A stretch of 64,000 bases of DNA from JBFXJF01 sp050175155 (GTDB taxonomy: Bacteria; Bacillota; Bacilli; Tepidibacillales; Tepidibacillaceae). The notes below the pieces were generated by a model. It had not been told where the DNA came from. It made no database searches and saw nothing but the letters and a program-made list of their open reading frames with translations. The stretch is from NCBI GenBank assembly GCA_050175155.1, contig JBFXJF010000010.1, positions 13,021-77,020 of the forward strand. The letters are read 5' to 3'. Below, in pieces: positions 52,514 to 61,788 of this stretch (positions are counted from its first letter, which is position 1; every line of letters begins with the position of its first letter). Position numbers and translations under genes: made by a program.

Positions 52514-53361
52514 TGGTTATCACCTGTTATATTCTTTGTAAATTCCTTACTATCAACATGTATTGTCTGTTCTTCCCTTGGAAATATGCCATGATTTACA
52601 TCTTGAACATATTTCGTTACTGCGTCTATTATTAACGAACTTAGGTCATTATACTTTTTCGCAAACTTTGGGGTTTTACCTTGAAATAAACCCAACATAT
52701 CATATGATACCAGCACTTGACCGTCACACTCTACTCCAGCGCCAATCCCTATTGTTGGTATGGTAAGTTTTTCTGAAATTATTTTTGATAATTCAACTGG
52801 CATTGATTCTAAAACAATTGAGAAAACTCCAGCTTTCTCAAGAGCAATAGCATCGTTAATTAGTTTCTTTGCTTGTTCCTCAGTCTTTCCTTGAACGAAA
52901 TATCCTCCCATTTTATGAATAGATTGCGGCGTTAAACCAATATGTCCCATAACCGGAATTCCAGCTTTAATTATAGCCCTAATATCTTCTGTTATTTCTT
53001 CTCCGCCTTCTAATTTAACTGCTTGTGCTTTTCCTTCTTGAATTAAACGACCTGCATTATAGACACTTTTTTCTTTACTTAAATGATATGAAATAAAAGG
53101 CATGTCAGCTATTACCATTGCTCTTTTTACACCATTGCTAACTGCCTTGCAGTGATGAATCATATCTTCCATTGTAACTTGAGTTGTATCTTCATACCCT
53201 AACACAACCATCCCCAAAGAATCACCAACTAAGATTGCGTCCACTCCACTATCATCTATTAACCTCGCCATTGGATAATCATAAGCGGTTAACATTGAAA
53301 TATTTTGTTTATTATCTTTCATTTTTTGAAATGTTAATGCTGTAACTTTATTCATTATCAT
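52510..53361 (-). CDS. panB: Ketopantoate hydroxymethyltransferase
   Basis: This 283-residue enzyme adds a hydroxymethyl group to 2-ketoisovalerate using methylene-THF. Conserved segments are MLTAYDYPMARLIDDSGVD, VGDSLGMVVLGYEDT and GIGAGVECDGQVLV. The ATG at 53361 has GGAGG at 6 bp. It overlaps the DUF2520 gene end by 14 bp. Confidence 0.96.
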   Translation of the reverse strand: MIMNKVTALTFQKMKDNKQNISMLTAYDYPMARLIDDSGVDAILVGDSLGMVVLGYEDTTQVTMEDMIHHCKAVSNGVKRAMVIADMPFISYHLSKEKSVYNAGRLIQEGKAQAVKLEGGEEITEDIRAIIKAGIPVMGHIGLTPQSIHKMGGYFVQGKTEEQAKKLINDAIALEKAGVFSIVLESMPVELSKIISEKLTIPTIGIGAGVECDGQVLVSYDMLGLFQGKTPKFAKKYNDLSSLIIDAVTKYVQDVNHGIFPREEQTIHVDSKEFTKNITGDNQ

Positions 53362-54223
53362 CAATTACCTCCATTAATTTTAATACAGATTCCTGATTAA
53401 CCGTACCCGCTCTCTTTGCTAATTCTATTGTATGTGTACCTAAAATTTTATATAGTTCCAACCATTTTCCACTCTTTTTTAGATAGCTTATATGTTGTTC
53501 TATTGTTCCAAAATCTCCTCGTGAGATAGGTCCTGTTAATGCTTTTTCTGTATCCTGTCTGATAATATTTTCTAATGTATTTTTTATTAATGGTTCAGCT
53601 ATCATTGATGCTTGTTCTTTTGTAAACCCTGATTCAATCAACATAGCTAATCCTACATCTATAATTGTAACAAAATAATTAGCTAACACTGTACATCCCG
53701 TATGATATAATACCTTGCTCTCAGCTGATATTTCTATGAAATTATTCCCTAACTCCTTAAGCAAATCTTTTACTTCTTCTAGCCTTTCTCCTTCTCCCTC
53801 CATAGTAAAAAAAGTTCTTTTCAAATCCCTAACTGAATTAGTCGAATCGCTAAATGACAATAACGGATGTAACGACAAAATTGTTGTTTTATTTTCTTTA
53901 TTATCCTTCAAAACTGATAATATATCTGATGAATGTACTCCGCTCATATGAAATACAACTTTTCCTTTAACTACTGCGTTATTTTTCTTTAGTCCGTCTA
54001 TTACATTAGCTATCTCATCGTCCGGAGTAGTTATTGCTATCGTATCTGCATCTTCAAGTAGTTGTAAAATACTATTATATGCTCTACTCTTAGTTACTGA
54101 AGCAGCCATTTCTGCTGATGAAAAACTCTTGCTATAATAGCCGACTACTTTAATGCTATTATCTGAAAGATACATCCCCATTGCTTTGCCTACTTTGCCC
54201 GCTCCAATAAACGCTACTTTCAA
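53348..54223 (-). CDS. Rossmann-fold and DUF2520 domain protein
   Basis: This 291-residue protein has an N-terminal NAD(P)-binding Rossmann domain (VAFIGAGKVGKAMGMYL) and a C-terminal DUF2520 helical domain with YHTGCTVLANYFVTI. It resembles ketopantoate/pyrroline-5-carboxylate reductases in fold. Members often lie directly upstream of panB, as here, so a role linked to the pantoate pathway is suspected but not shown. A TTG start at 54223 follows GGGGGG; the frame stays open upstream. Confidence 0.85.
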   Translation of the reverse strand: MKVAFIGAGKVGKAMGMYLSDNSIKVVGYYSKSFSSAEMAASVTKSRAYNSILQLLEDADTIAITTPDDEIANVIDGLKKNNAVVKGKVVFHMSGVHSSDILSVLKDNKENKTTILSLHPLLSFSDSTNSVRDLKRTFFTMEGEGERLEEVKDLLKELGNNFIEISAESKVLYHTGCTVLANYFVTIIDVGLAMLIESGFTKEQASMIAEPLIKNTLENIIRQDTEKALTGPISRGDFGTIEQHISYLKKSGKWLELYKILGTHTIELAKRAGTVNQESVLKLMEVIDDNE

Positions 54224-54445
54224 GTATATCCCCCCAAATACAATAATGCCTTCCTGACACAAGTCAAGAAAGCATATAATTTGCTAATTACATTCTTGAT
54301 TCTGTCTCCGTCCAATCGGATCAAAGCAGAAATTATTATTAAAATAAAATAAGTCTAAGTACGGTTCCATTACAGATACCATCTCAATTAAGATTATCAT
54401 GAAATATATCTATTTTCAATATATTCTTTATTTTATATGATTATT

Positions 54446-55441
54446 TTAGCTCTTTAAGTATCTTTTTAAATTATTTAATTCACCGTGCTTGCCAACAAAA
54501 ATAAGAATATCATTTTCCCGCAAAACTTCATTTCCCTGCAGTTCATTAATAATATCATTTTCCCTCTTGATGGCAATCACTACAGCTCCATACTTTTCCT
54601 TTATTTTAATTTCATCCAATCTTTTACCTACAAGCACCTCTGAACTTGTTATGTTTATTTCTTCAACGCTATAACTTTTTTCTATCAACTCGCTATTAAT
54701 TTCCAAGTAATTTTCATTTACTAAATTGTTTAAGGATGAAGCCATTCTTTTCCCACTAATGCTTGACGGGTTAATTACTATGTCCACTCCAATTCTCTTT
54801 AATTTTTCTTCGGTTTCCAATTTTTCTGCCCTGCTTACAACTTTAATGTTTGGACTTATGCTTTTTGCCGTTAACGTTATTAAGACATTATCTGCATCGT
54901 CTGGTAATGTAGAAACTAGACCGACAGCATTTTTTATGTTAGCTTTGATTAATATTTCGTCCTCAGTAGCGTCTCCCTCAATATAATAATCAACCTCACC
55001 TGAAAATCCTTTTATTTTTTGAATGTCTTTATCTATTACTATAAAGGGAACTCCTTCTTTTTCTAGCTCAATTCCTACCTGTTGTCCCACTCTACCAAAC
55101 CCACAAATTATTACATGTTTATCCATTTTTTTAACTTTTTTATCCATCCTTATCCCCTCAATATCTCTAGAGATTACACTTTCAATAAAGCTCGCAGCAA
55201 AAGCTCCAAGTACATAGCCAACAACACCTATCCCTAATGGTATTATAATTAAAGCAAAGTACTTACCTTCTATTGTTTTTGGATAAACATCTCCATACCC
55301 GACAGTTAGAACACTAATTACCGTTAACCATAAGGAGTCAAAAAAATTAAGGCCTTCAAAATAGTTAAACCCAATAGTCCCAATTATTATGATAATGCTT
55401 ATCAAAAAGAATCCGAATAATATTTTTTGATAGACTTTCAT
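54446..55441 (-). CDS. Potassium channel with RCK (TrkA-N/TrkA-C) domains
   Basis: This 331-residue protein has two membrane helices around a pore loop with the filter TVGYGD (about 46-51), then TrkA-N (HVIICGFGRVGQQVG, about 112-240) and TrkA-C (about 245-331). It is a ligand-gated K+ channel of the YugO/MthK kind. A GGGGGA site precedes the ATG. The 222 bp between it and the DUF2520 gene hold only a weak imperfect hairpin near 54247-54275. Confidence 0.92.
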   Translation of the reverse strand: MKVYQKILFGFFLISIIIIIGTIGFNYFEGLNFFDSLWLTVISVLTVGYGDVYPKTIEGKYFALIIIPLGIGVVGYVLGAFAASFIESVISRDIEGIRMDKKVKKMDKHVIICGFGRVGQQVGIELEKEGVPFIVIDKDIQKIKGFSGEVDYYIEGDATEDEILIKANIKNAVGLVSTLPDDADNVLITLTAKSISPNIKVVSRAEKLETEEKLKRIGVDIVINPSSISGKRMASSLNNLVNENYLEINSELIEKSYSVEEINITSSEVLVGKRLDEIKIKEKYGAVVIAIKRENDIINELQGNEVLRENDILIFVGKHGELNNLKRYLKS

Positions 55442-55496
55442 CTAATTCCCCCAAATGTAATGGTCATTTCCCCTAATACTTTCATAATATCCTTGG

Positions 55497-55525
55497 TTGA
55501 ACGGGTCTACAAGTGATGATATACT
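55497..55525 (+). promoter_or_regulatory. Predicted sigma-A promoter of the C39-like peptidase gene
   Basis: TTGAAC and TATACT are separated by 17 bp, about 40 bp upstream of the ATG at 55567. Confidence 0.65.
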
Positions 55526-55566
55526 TTTATATGATATTTTGCATTAGTTGAAAGGTTGAATCAACG

Positions 55567-56406
55567 ATGATGTATAAAAATTTGCTCAAAAAAAGGTTAT
55601 TCACAGTAATTGTTAGTATGTTTTTTATGTTAATATTTATTTCTTTAACTCTTTCCATTTATTTTATAAATGACTTAAAGCCTTTCATAAAGTTATTATC
55701 TGTAAATAGTAATTCTAATGAGCAACAATTAGTTGAACCCCCGAATAATAATATCTACAATTTACCCGAGAGCAATATGTTAGTTGACGTACCTTTAATA
55801 TTGCAGTATCCAGAATTACCGAGGGGTTGTGAGGTTACTAGTCTTGCAATGTTGTTAGAGTATTCTGGTAATCCTGTTGATAAGCTGACTTTAGCAAGTG
55901 AAATCGAGAAAGATAATTCTTATTATAAAACAGCCTATGGAAGAGTATTTTATGGTAATCCCGACCACGGATTTGTTGGTGATATGTATTCTTTAAGTGA
56001 CCAAGGATTTGGTGTTTATCATAAGCCTATTTTTAATTTATTATCCAAGTACCTACCGGAGGAAGCAATTGATCTCACTGGTCGAAAATTCGAGGATACA
56101 TTATACTTTCTTAGTAAAGATATACCCGTATGGGTAATTACTAATACGAAATTTAATGAATTAAGTCCAGATGATTTTCATGTATGGTATACCTCAACGG
56201 TACCAATTCAAATTACTTATTATGAACACTCCGTGCTATTAACTGGTTATGACAAAGATTACATCTACTTTAATGACCCACTGGTTAACAAAATAAATCA
56301 AAAAGTACCAATAGAAGATTTTAAGAAGTCATGGGACCAGATGGGTAAACAATCTGTTTCATATATACCTGCTGATAAGCAAGAATTTTTCGAATTTATT
56401 TATTAA
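55567..56406 (+). CDS. C39-like (papain-fold) membrane-anchored peptidase
   Basis: This 279-residue protein has one N-terminal membrane helix (about 12-34) and an extracellular C39_2-type domain. The likely Cys lies in LPRGCEVTSLAMLLEYSG (about 89), the His in YEHSVLLTGYD (about 220) and the Asp in IYFNDPL. Such Gram-positive proteins are widespread but their substrates are unknown. It has its own promoter and is divergent from the K+ channel gene. Confidence 0.82.
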   Translation: MMYKNLLKKRLFTVIVSMFFMLIFISLTLSIYFINDLKPFIKLLSVNSNSNEQQLVEPPNNNIYNLPESNMLVDVPLILQYPELPRGCEVTSLAMLLEYSGNPVDKLTLASEIEKDNSYYKTAYGRVFYGNPDHGFVGDMYSLSDQGFGVYHKPIFNLLSKYLPEEAIDLTGRKFEDTLYFLSKDIPVWVITNTKFNELSPDDFHVWYTSTVPIQITYYEHSVLLTGYDKDYIYFNDPLVNKINQKVPIEDFKKSWDQMGKQSVSYIPADKQEFFEFIY

Positions 56407-56433
56407 TCTATTAGTAATTTGCTAGATAAACAA

Positions 56434-56442
56434 TGTTATAAT
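56434..56442 (+). promoter_or_regulatory. Possible extended -10 promoter of asnB
   Basis: TGTTATAAT has the TGn extension and a perfect TATAAT, about 100 bp upstream of the asnB start. No good -35 is seen, and no T-box or other riboswitch is recognisable in the leader. Confidence 0.45.
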
Positions 56443-56543
56443 AAAAAAGTTATCATCTATTGATTAAAAAAAAAATTATTCATTATACTTAATAATACAT
56501 GCTTAATACTATTTAACTAATACTATAGGAGTGATTTTTTAGA

Positions 56544-58439
56544 ATGTGTGGATTATGTGGTTTTATTGATAAGCTTGAACCAATCAAAAAAGAAATTCAT
56601 ATTAATAGTATGATGAATAAAATTATCCACCGCGGTCCTGATGGAGAGGGAAAATATATTGATGATAGTATAGCCCTTGGTTTCCGCCGTTTAAGTATAA
56701 TCGATTTAGAAGAAGGTAATCAACCCATTTTCAATGAAAATGAAAATTTAGTACTAGTATTTAATGGTGAAATCTATAATTATCAATCTATTAAAAATAC
56801 TTTGTTATCCAAGGGTCATATATTTAAAACAAAAACTGATTCAGAAGTTATTCTTCATGCCTATGAAGAGTATGGTGTAGAAATGTTCGAGCATCTACGT
56901 GGAATGTTCGCATTTGTTATTTGGAATAAGGAGAGTCAGACATTATTTGGTGCCAGAGATTTTTTTGGTATAAAACCTTTCTATTATAGTCATCTAAATG
57001 ATAGTTTTGTTTTTGCTTCTGAAATTAAAAGTATTCTAGAACATCCAACTATTGAAAGAAAAGTTAACCTTGATGCTCTTCAAAACTATTTATCCTTTCA
57101 ATATTCGGTTTTGTCAGAAACTTTTTTTGAAGGTATATATAAACTTCCTCCGGGTCATTATTTTATTTTGAAAGATAGTAAACTTAAAATTAGTCGCTAT
57201 TGGGAGGTTGTTTTTAAAGAAAATGTTGAAAAATCTCTTGAATATTATACTAATCAAATAGATGCTGTTATGCAGGACTCTATTAAAGCTCATATGGTAA
57301 GCGATGTGGAGGTAGGTTCTTTTCTGTCCAGCGGTATCGATTCTAGCTATGTTGCCGCATCTTTTAATGGTGATAAAACTTTTACTGTTGGGTTTAATAA
57401 CGAGAAATATAACGAAATAACTGAGGCCAAGAAATTATCGAATGAAGTAGGCATAAAAAATTATGACAAGCTTATTACACCTGATGAGTATTGGGATGTT
57501 ATCCCAAAGGTACAATACCATATGGACGAGCCACTTGCAGACCCAGCAGCTATAGCTCTTTTCTTTGTAAGTGAATTAGCAGGCCAACATGTAAAAGTAG
57601 TCCTTTCTGGTGAGGGCGCAGATGAGTTGTTCGGGGGCTATAACATTTATAAGGAGCCTTTAAGTTTAGCACCACTAGTAAGGTTTCCGAAATTTATTAG
57701 AATTTTGTTAGCAAAACTAGCTGCATTAATTCCATTTAATGTTAAAGGTAAAAATTATTTAATACGTGGTAGCAAGAGTGTTGAGGAAAGATTTATAGGA
57801 AATGCATTTATATTTAATGAAAGTGAAAGAGATGCGTTACTAAAGGATAAAGGGTCGAAAAAATATAAGTTATCTGATATTACAAGGCCATTTTATAATA
57901 AGGTGAATGGCTATGATGATATTACAAAAATGCAGTATTTAGACATTAATTTATGGTTAACAGGGGACATATTATTAAAGGCTGATAAAATGAGTATGGC
58001 ACATTCGTTAGAACTTCGAGTACCTTTTTTAGATAAAGAGGTTGCAAGAATTGCAACACAAATACCCCTTAGGTTTCGTGTTAATAAGGATAACACTAAG
58101 TATGCTTTAAGATTAGCTGCTAGAAGAAAGCTTAGTAATACGGTTGCTGATAGAAGAAAGCTTGGTTTTCCAGTACCTATTAGGGTATGGCTTAAAGATG
58201 AGAAATACTATTCTTATGTTAAAAATTATTTTGAATCTACGTCCTCTCAACAATTTTTTAATGTTAATGAATTGAACAATTTGCTGGATGATCATTATAA
58301 CGGTAAAAAGGATAACAGTCGCAAAATCTGGACTATATTTATATTCTTAATCTGGCATGAGCAATATTTTGTTGAAGATGTAATAAAGGCAAGGGAGAAT
58401 ACTATAAATATCAAAGATCGTGTACTTACGGCATATTAA
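56544..58439 (+). CDS. asnB: Glutamine-hydrolysing asparagine synthetase
   Basis: This 631-residue enzyme makes asparagine from aspartate, ATP and glutamine. The N-terminal glutaminase domain begins with the nucleophile Cys2 (MCGLCGFID), with LVFNGEIYNYQ downstream. The synthetase domain has the PP-loop FLSSGIDSSYVAA (about 265) and SGEGADELFGGY. The length is close to B. subtilis AsnO (YisO), a sporulation-linked paralogue, so which paralogue this is remains open. A terminator follows. Confidence 0.95.
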   Translation: MCGLCGFIDKLEPIKKEIHINSMMNKIIHRGPDGEGKYIDDSIALGFRRLSIIDLEEGNQPIFNENENLVLVFNGEIYNYQSIKNTLLSKGHIFKTKTDSEVILHAYEEYGVEMFEHLRGMFAFVIWNKESQTLFGARDFFGIKPFYYSHLNDSFVFASEIKSILEHPTIERKVNLDALQNYLSFQYSVLSETFFEGIYKLPPGHYFILKDSKLKISRYWEVVFKENVEKSLEYYTNQIDAVMQDSIKAHMVSDVEVGSFLSSGIDSSYVAASFNGDKTFTVGFNNEKYNEITEAKKLSNEVGIKNYDKLITPDEYWDVIPKVQYHMDEPLADPAAIALFFVSELAGQHVKVVLSGEGADELFGGYNIYKEPLSLAPLVRFPKFIRILLAKLAALIPFNVKGKNYLIRGSKSVEERFIGNAFIFNESERDALLKDKGSKKYKLSDITRPFYNKVNGYDDITKMQYLDINLWLTGDILLKADKMSMAHSLELRVPFLDKEVARIATQIPLRFRVNKDNTKYALRLAARRKLSNTVADRRKLGFPVPIRVWLKDEKYYSYVKNYFESTSSQQFFNVNELNNLLDDHYNGKKDNSRKIWTIFIFLIWHEQYFVEDVIKARENTINIKDRVLTAY

Positions 58440-58490
58440 TTAGTTACTCAAATTATTTTTAAGAATAAAATAGTCTCTATAATAATTTTG

Positions 58491-58520
58491 GAATCAAATA
58501 AGTTTTTTCTTATTTGATTC
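58491..58520 (+). terminator. Terminator of asnB
   Basis: A perfect 12-bp stem GAATCAAATAAG / CTTATTTGATTC with a T6 loop is followed by TTTTTTG. Confidence 0.9.
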
Positions 58521-58584
58521 TTTTTTGTTATTGGTTTCTACCTATAAAATATAATAATTTCTATAGCGAAACCTTTAATACTCA

Positions 58585-58593
58585 TGTTATAAT
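58585..58593 (+). promoter_or_regulatory. Predicted extended -10 promoter of the fmdE-ABC operon
   Basis: TGTTATAAT carries a perfect TATAAT with the TGn extension. The -35 is weak. Transcription would start near 58600, just before the leader hairpin. Confidence 0.55.
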
Positions 58594-58607
58594 AAGTCAA
58601 AATATCG

Positions 58608-58639
58608 TGGCACAATTCGTTTATTTCGTGCTATTTTTT
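58608..58639 (+). terminator. Terminator-like hairpin in the fmdE leader
   Basis: TGGCAC pairs with GTGCTA (one G-U) across 14 nt and is followed at once by six T, then the AAGGAGG ribosome site at 58641. It could attenuate the whole operon. Confidence 0.5.
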
Positions 58640-58661
58640 GAAGGAGGTTGCTAATATTCTT

Positions 58662-59168
58662 ATGAACCAATTATTATGGGAAAAGTGTGTAGAATTTCAT
58701 GGTCATCAATGCCCTGGATTAGCTATCGGTTTCAAAGCATGTGAAGCAGCTAAAAAAGAGATGAATCTAAAATTTTCTCGGGACGAAGAGGTTGTTTGCA
58801 TTACTGAAAATAATGCTTGTGGTGTAGATGCTATACAAGTTCTTACGGGCTGTAGCTTTGGTAAGGGGAATTTAATATATAAACCTAATGGCAAGATGGC
58901 TTTCACTTTTTTTAGTAGAAAAACAGGCGAGAAAATGAGATTTGTACTTAATGATTTAAGTAATGATATGGATAGAGAAACTAAAATTAACTATTTATTA
59001 GATTCTAATACTTCATCTATATTTGTAATAAAACAAACAGATTTAGACCTTCCAAAAAAAGCTAAAATCTACAATTCAATTAAATGTAACTTATGTGGGG
59101 AAACTACTGCTGAACCTTTTACGAGAATTATGGATGGAAATATCGTATGTTTAGATTGCTTTTCATAA
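58662..59168 (+). CDS. FmdE-family protein with C-terminal zinc ribbon
   Basis: This 168-residue protein has an FmdE domain (about 1-135) with the signature EFHGHQCPGLAIGFKA and the cysteine in ENNACGVDAIQVLTGCSFGKGN, plus a C-terminal CxxC...CxxC ribbon (CNLCGE, CLDC). FmdE was named after a formylmethanofuran dehydrogenase operon, but the free-standing proteins occur widely and have no settled function; the His/Cys motif suggests metal binding. The ATG at 58662 lies 14 bp after AAGGAGG, a long spacing; a TTG at 58638 overlaps the site. It heads an operon with an ABC transporter. Confidence 0.85.
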   Translation: MNQLLWEKCVEFHGHQCPGLAIGFKACEAAKKEMNLKFSRDEEVVCITENNACGVDAIQVLTGCSFGKGNLIYKPNGKMAFTFFSRKTGEKMRFVLNDLSNDMDRETKINYLLDSNTSSIFVIKQTDLDLPKKAKIYNSIKCNLCGETTAEPFTRIMDGNIVCLDCFS

Positions 59169-59189
59169 AAATTATGAGGGGAATTTTAT

Positions 59190-60764
59190 GTGAAAAATTT
59201 AAAACCTTTATTAGTCCTTATAATACTTTTAAATATATTAACCATTTCTATTACAGGTTGTCAGAATAATTCAACGACAAAGGACCCTAATGCTAACCAA
59301 GATGAGCAACCATTGATTATACGTTTAGCTGGAGGTGATTATGGCGAACCATCTCCATTTCAACACTATCCAAGAGGCTCTGGAATATATAAGATGACTT
59401 TAGTATTTGATAGCCTTTTAGACAAGGATGAAAATGGTCTAACCCCATGGTTGGCTGAAAGTTGGATTATTGATAATAATGGTAAAACATATACTTTTAA
59501 TATACATGAAAATGTTAAATGGCATGATGGGGAATCTTTGACTGCAGAGGATGTAAAGTTTAGCTTTGAGTATTTCATGAAACACCCTCCTATTAGCAAT
59601 AGCTTGTTAATTGATGGTAAACATTTTATTGAAAGCATCGAGGTTGTTAATAATAATCAAGTAAAAATATCTGTTACCGAAGCAAACGCGACAATTCTAG
59701 AATCACTCGGTAAGACTGTAATTATTCCGAAACATATTTGGGAAACAGTTGATGATCCTAATAGTTTTACCGGCGAAGCTTCTGTTATAGGAAGTGGTCC
59801 TTACGTTCTTGATATATATAATAAGGAACTTGGTTCCTACAAATTTGTAGCTAATGAAACCTTTTGGGGACCTCAGCAAAATATTGATGAAATTCATTTT
59901 ATTCCTGTAAGTGATGAAACATTAGCTTTCGAACAAAATGAAATAGATTTAGCTACTATATCTTCAGACTTGTTATCTAGATATGAAGATAATAATGAGT
60001 ATAAAATTCTCCGACAACCTGCCTTTTGGGGATATAGATTAATTTTCAATCTTGAGAAGGTTGAAGAGTTTAATAATAAGGATATTAGACAAGCAGTAGC
60101 TTATGCAATTAATATAGATGATATTATTGCAAAGGTTGAAAGGGGAGCCGCTGTTCCTGCCAGTGCAGGGTATTTACCAGTAGACCATGTCTGGTATAAT
60201 GATGATGTTAAACAGTACAATTACGATGTTGAAATGGCTAAACAACTCCTCGACAACTCAATTTTTTCTTTTGAATTATTAGTTGGTAATACAACTAAAG
60301 AGGTAAGAATAGCTGAACTTATTAAACTGTATCTCAGTGAAATCGGAATTACCGTAAACATAAACTCTGTTGACCCAAAAACTAGGGATTCCGCAGTTAA
60401 AGAGGGAAATTACGAAGTGGTCATATATGGGCATGGGGGATGGGGTTTTGACGCTGATAGTTTGCGAACTATATATGCAAGTGACACATATAAAGATGCT
60501 GTACCAACATCGAGTAATATTCCAGGCTATTATAATGAAGTAATAACAGAGCTAGGGCACGAACAATTATATACTACAGATGTTAACCATAGAAAAGATA
60601 CTATTTATCAACTCCAAAAAGTTATTTCTGAAGAACTACCAATGCTGCCGTTATATAACACGACTGCTTATGATATATATAGGCCTGCTAAATACGATGG
60701 TTGGATGAATATGTTTGATCATCATATGATAACACATAGCAGATTATCATATTTGAGTAGATAA
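59190..60764 (+). CDS. ABC transporter substrate-binding lipoprotein (SBP_bac_5 family)
   Basis: This 524-residue lipoprotein has a lipobox ending at Cys24 (ISITGC) and a cluster C (DppA/NikA/OppA-type) binding fold. The family pattern around LTFDSLLDKDENGLTPWLAESW appears here as LVFDSLLDKDENGLTPW, with YTFNIHENVKWHDGESLTAEDVKFS trimmed to VKWHDGESLTAEDVKF. The ligand may be a peptide, a metal chelate or a sugar; sequence alone does not decide. A GTG start at 59190 follows GAGGGG. It lies 21 bp after the FmdE gene. Confidence 0.9.
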   Translation: MKNLKPLLVLIILLNILTISITGCQNNSTTKDPNANQDEQPLIIRLAGGDYGEPSPFQHYPRGSGIYKMTLVFDSLLDKDENGLTPWLAESWIIDNNGKTYTFNIHENVKWHDGESLTAEDVKFSFEYFMKHPPISNSLLIDGKHFIESIEVVNNNQVKISVTEANATILESLGKTVIIPKHIWETVDDPNSFTGEASVIGSGPYVLDIYNKELGSYKFVANETFWGPQQNIDEIHFIPVSDETLAFEQNEIDLATISSDLLSRYEDNNEYKILRQPAFWGYRLIFNLEKVEEFNNKDIRQAVAYAINIDDIIAKVERGAAVPASAGYLPVDHVWYNDDVKQYNYDVEMAKQLLDNSIFSFELLVGNTTKEVRIAELIKLYLSEIGITVNINSVDPKTRDSAVKEGNYEVVIYGHGGWGFDADSLRTIYASDTYKDAVPTSSNIPGYYNEVITELGHEQLYTTDVNHRKDTIYQLQKVISEELPMLPLYNTTAYDIYRPAKYDGWMNMFDHHMITHSRLSYLSR

Positions 60765-60809
60765 TTTAGTATGTGTAGCTAATAATTTAATTTTCAAGGA
60801 GTTTTATTT

Positions 60810-61787
60810 ATGGGAAAAAGTCTTAGAACTAGACTTATTGAATATAGTTTAACTTTTCTATTTATTTTATCTTTCAATTTTTTCATCCCTAGGTTAATGC
60901 CTGGGGACCCTTTTACTTTTATATCTTCTGAGGCAGGAGATATTTCAATTAGCTTTTCTGATGATGAAATTGATAGGTATAACGAATATTACGGCTTAGA
61001 TGAGCCACTATATAAGCAATATACAGGTTATCTAAGAGATACCTTCACCGGTAATTTCGGATATAGCATCTATTACCATGATAATGTACTTGATATTATA
61101 CTAAAGAGAATGTGGTGGACTTTTGGTTTAGTAATATCTTCACTTATTTTAAGCTCAGTAATCGGAGTTATTTTAGGAAGTATTTCAGCTTGGAATCGAA
61201 ACAATAAAGCAGATTATTTTTTATATTTAGTTCTATTGGCAATTTCTGAAATCCCTTCTTTTTTATTAGGGATTTTGTTTCTTTTTGTATTTTCGGCAAA
61301 ATTCGGTTTCTTCCCTTTATCGGGGGGTATGGGCAATTTTGTTGAATATAACTCATTTTATAAGAAGTTCTTAGACATAGCTTATCATGCCGCACTTCCA
61401 ATTATAACGTTAACAATTGTTAGTCTTGGCGGTTTTTATATCTTAGCACGAAATAGTATGATTACTGTCTTATCAAAGGATTACATTAAGACTGCTCGAG
61501 CAAAAGGCTTGTCAAAGAAACGCCAAATATTCAGACATGCCTTAAGAAATTCAATATTACCTTTAATAACAAGAATTTTTCTTAGTATAGGTACAATGTT
61601 TGGAGGAGCAATCTTAATTGAGAACGTTTTTAATTATCCTGGTCTGGGAAGACTTATGCGAGATGCTGTTCTTTTAAGAGATTATCCATTGATACAAGGT
61701 ATTTTCTTGTTTATTACTGTTCTTGTATTATTCATGAACTTCTTAGCTGACATTGTATATAAAAAATTAGATCCGCGAGTGAAATAA
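60810..61787 (+). CDS. ABC transporter permease (DppB/OppB/NikB type)
   Basis: This 325-residue permease has about six helices and the EAA-type cytoplasmic loop YIKTARAKGLSKKRQIFRHALRN that docks the ATPase (shown in part: ARAKGLSKKRQIF). The N-terminal region up to about residue 95 has the family's periplasmic loop (DEPLYKQYTGYL). It is followed 1 bp later by the second permease. Confidence 0.93.
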   Translation: MGKSLRTRLIEYSLTFLFILSFNFFIPRLMPGDPFTFISSEAGDISISFSDDEIDRYNEYYGLDEPLYKQYTGYLRDTFTGNFGYSIYYHDNVLDIILKRMWWTFGLVISSLILSSVIGVILGSISAWNRNNKADYFLYLVLLAISEIPSFLLGILFLFVFSAKFGFFPLSGGMGNFVEYNSFYKKFLDIAYHAALPIITLTIVSLGGFYILARNSMITVLSKDYIKTARAKGLSKKRQIFRHALRNSILPLITRIFLSIGTMFGGAILIENVFNYPGLGRLMRDAVLLRDYPLIQGIFLFITVLVLFMNFLADIVYKKLDPRVK

Positions 61788-61788
61788 T

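Noticed and set aside
56407..56543. T-box or amino-acid riboswitch upstream of asnB
   Set aside because: The leader is very AT-rich, with no specifier stem, no TGGNACC-type T-box sequence and no terminator.
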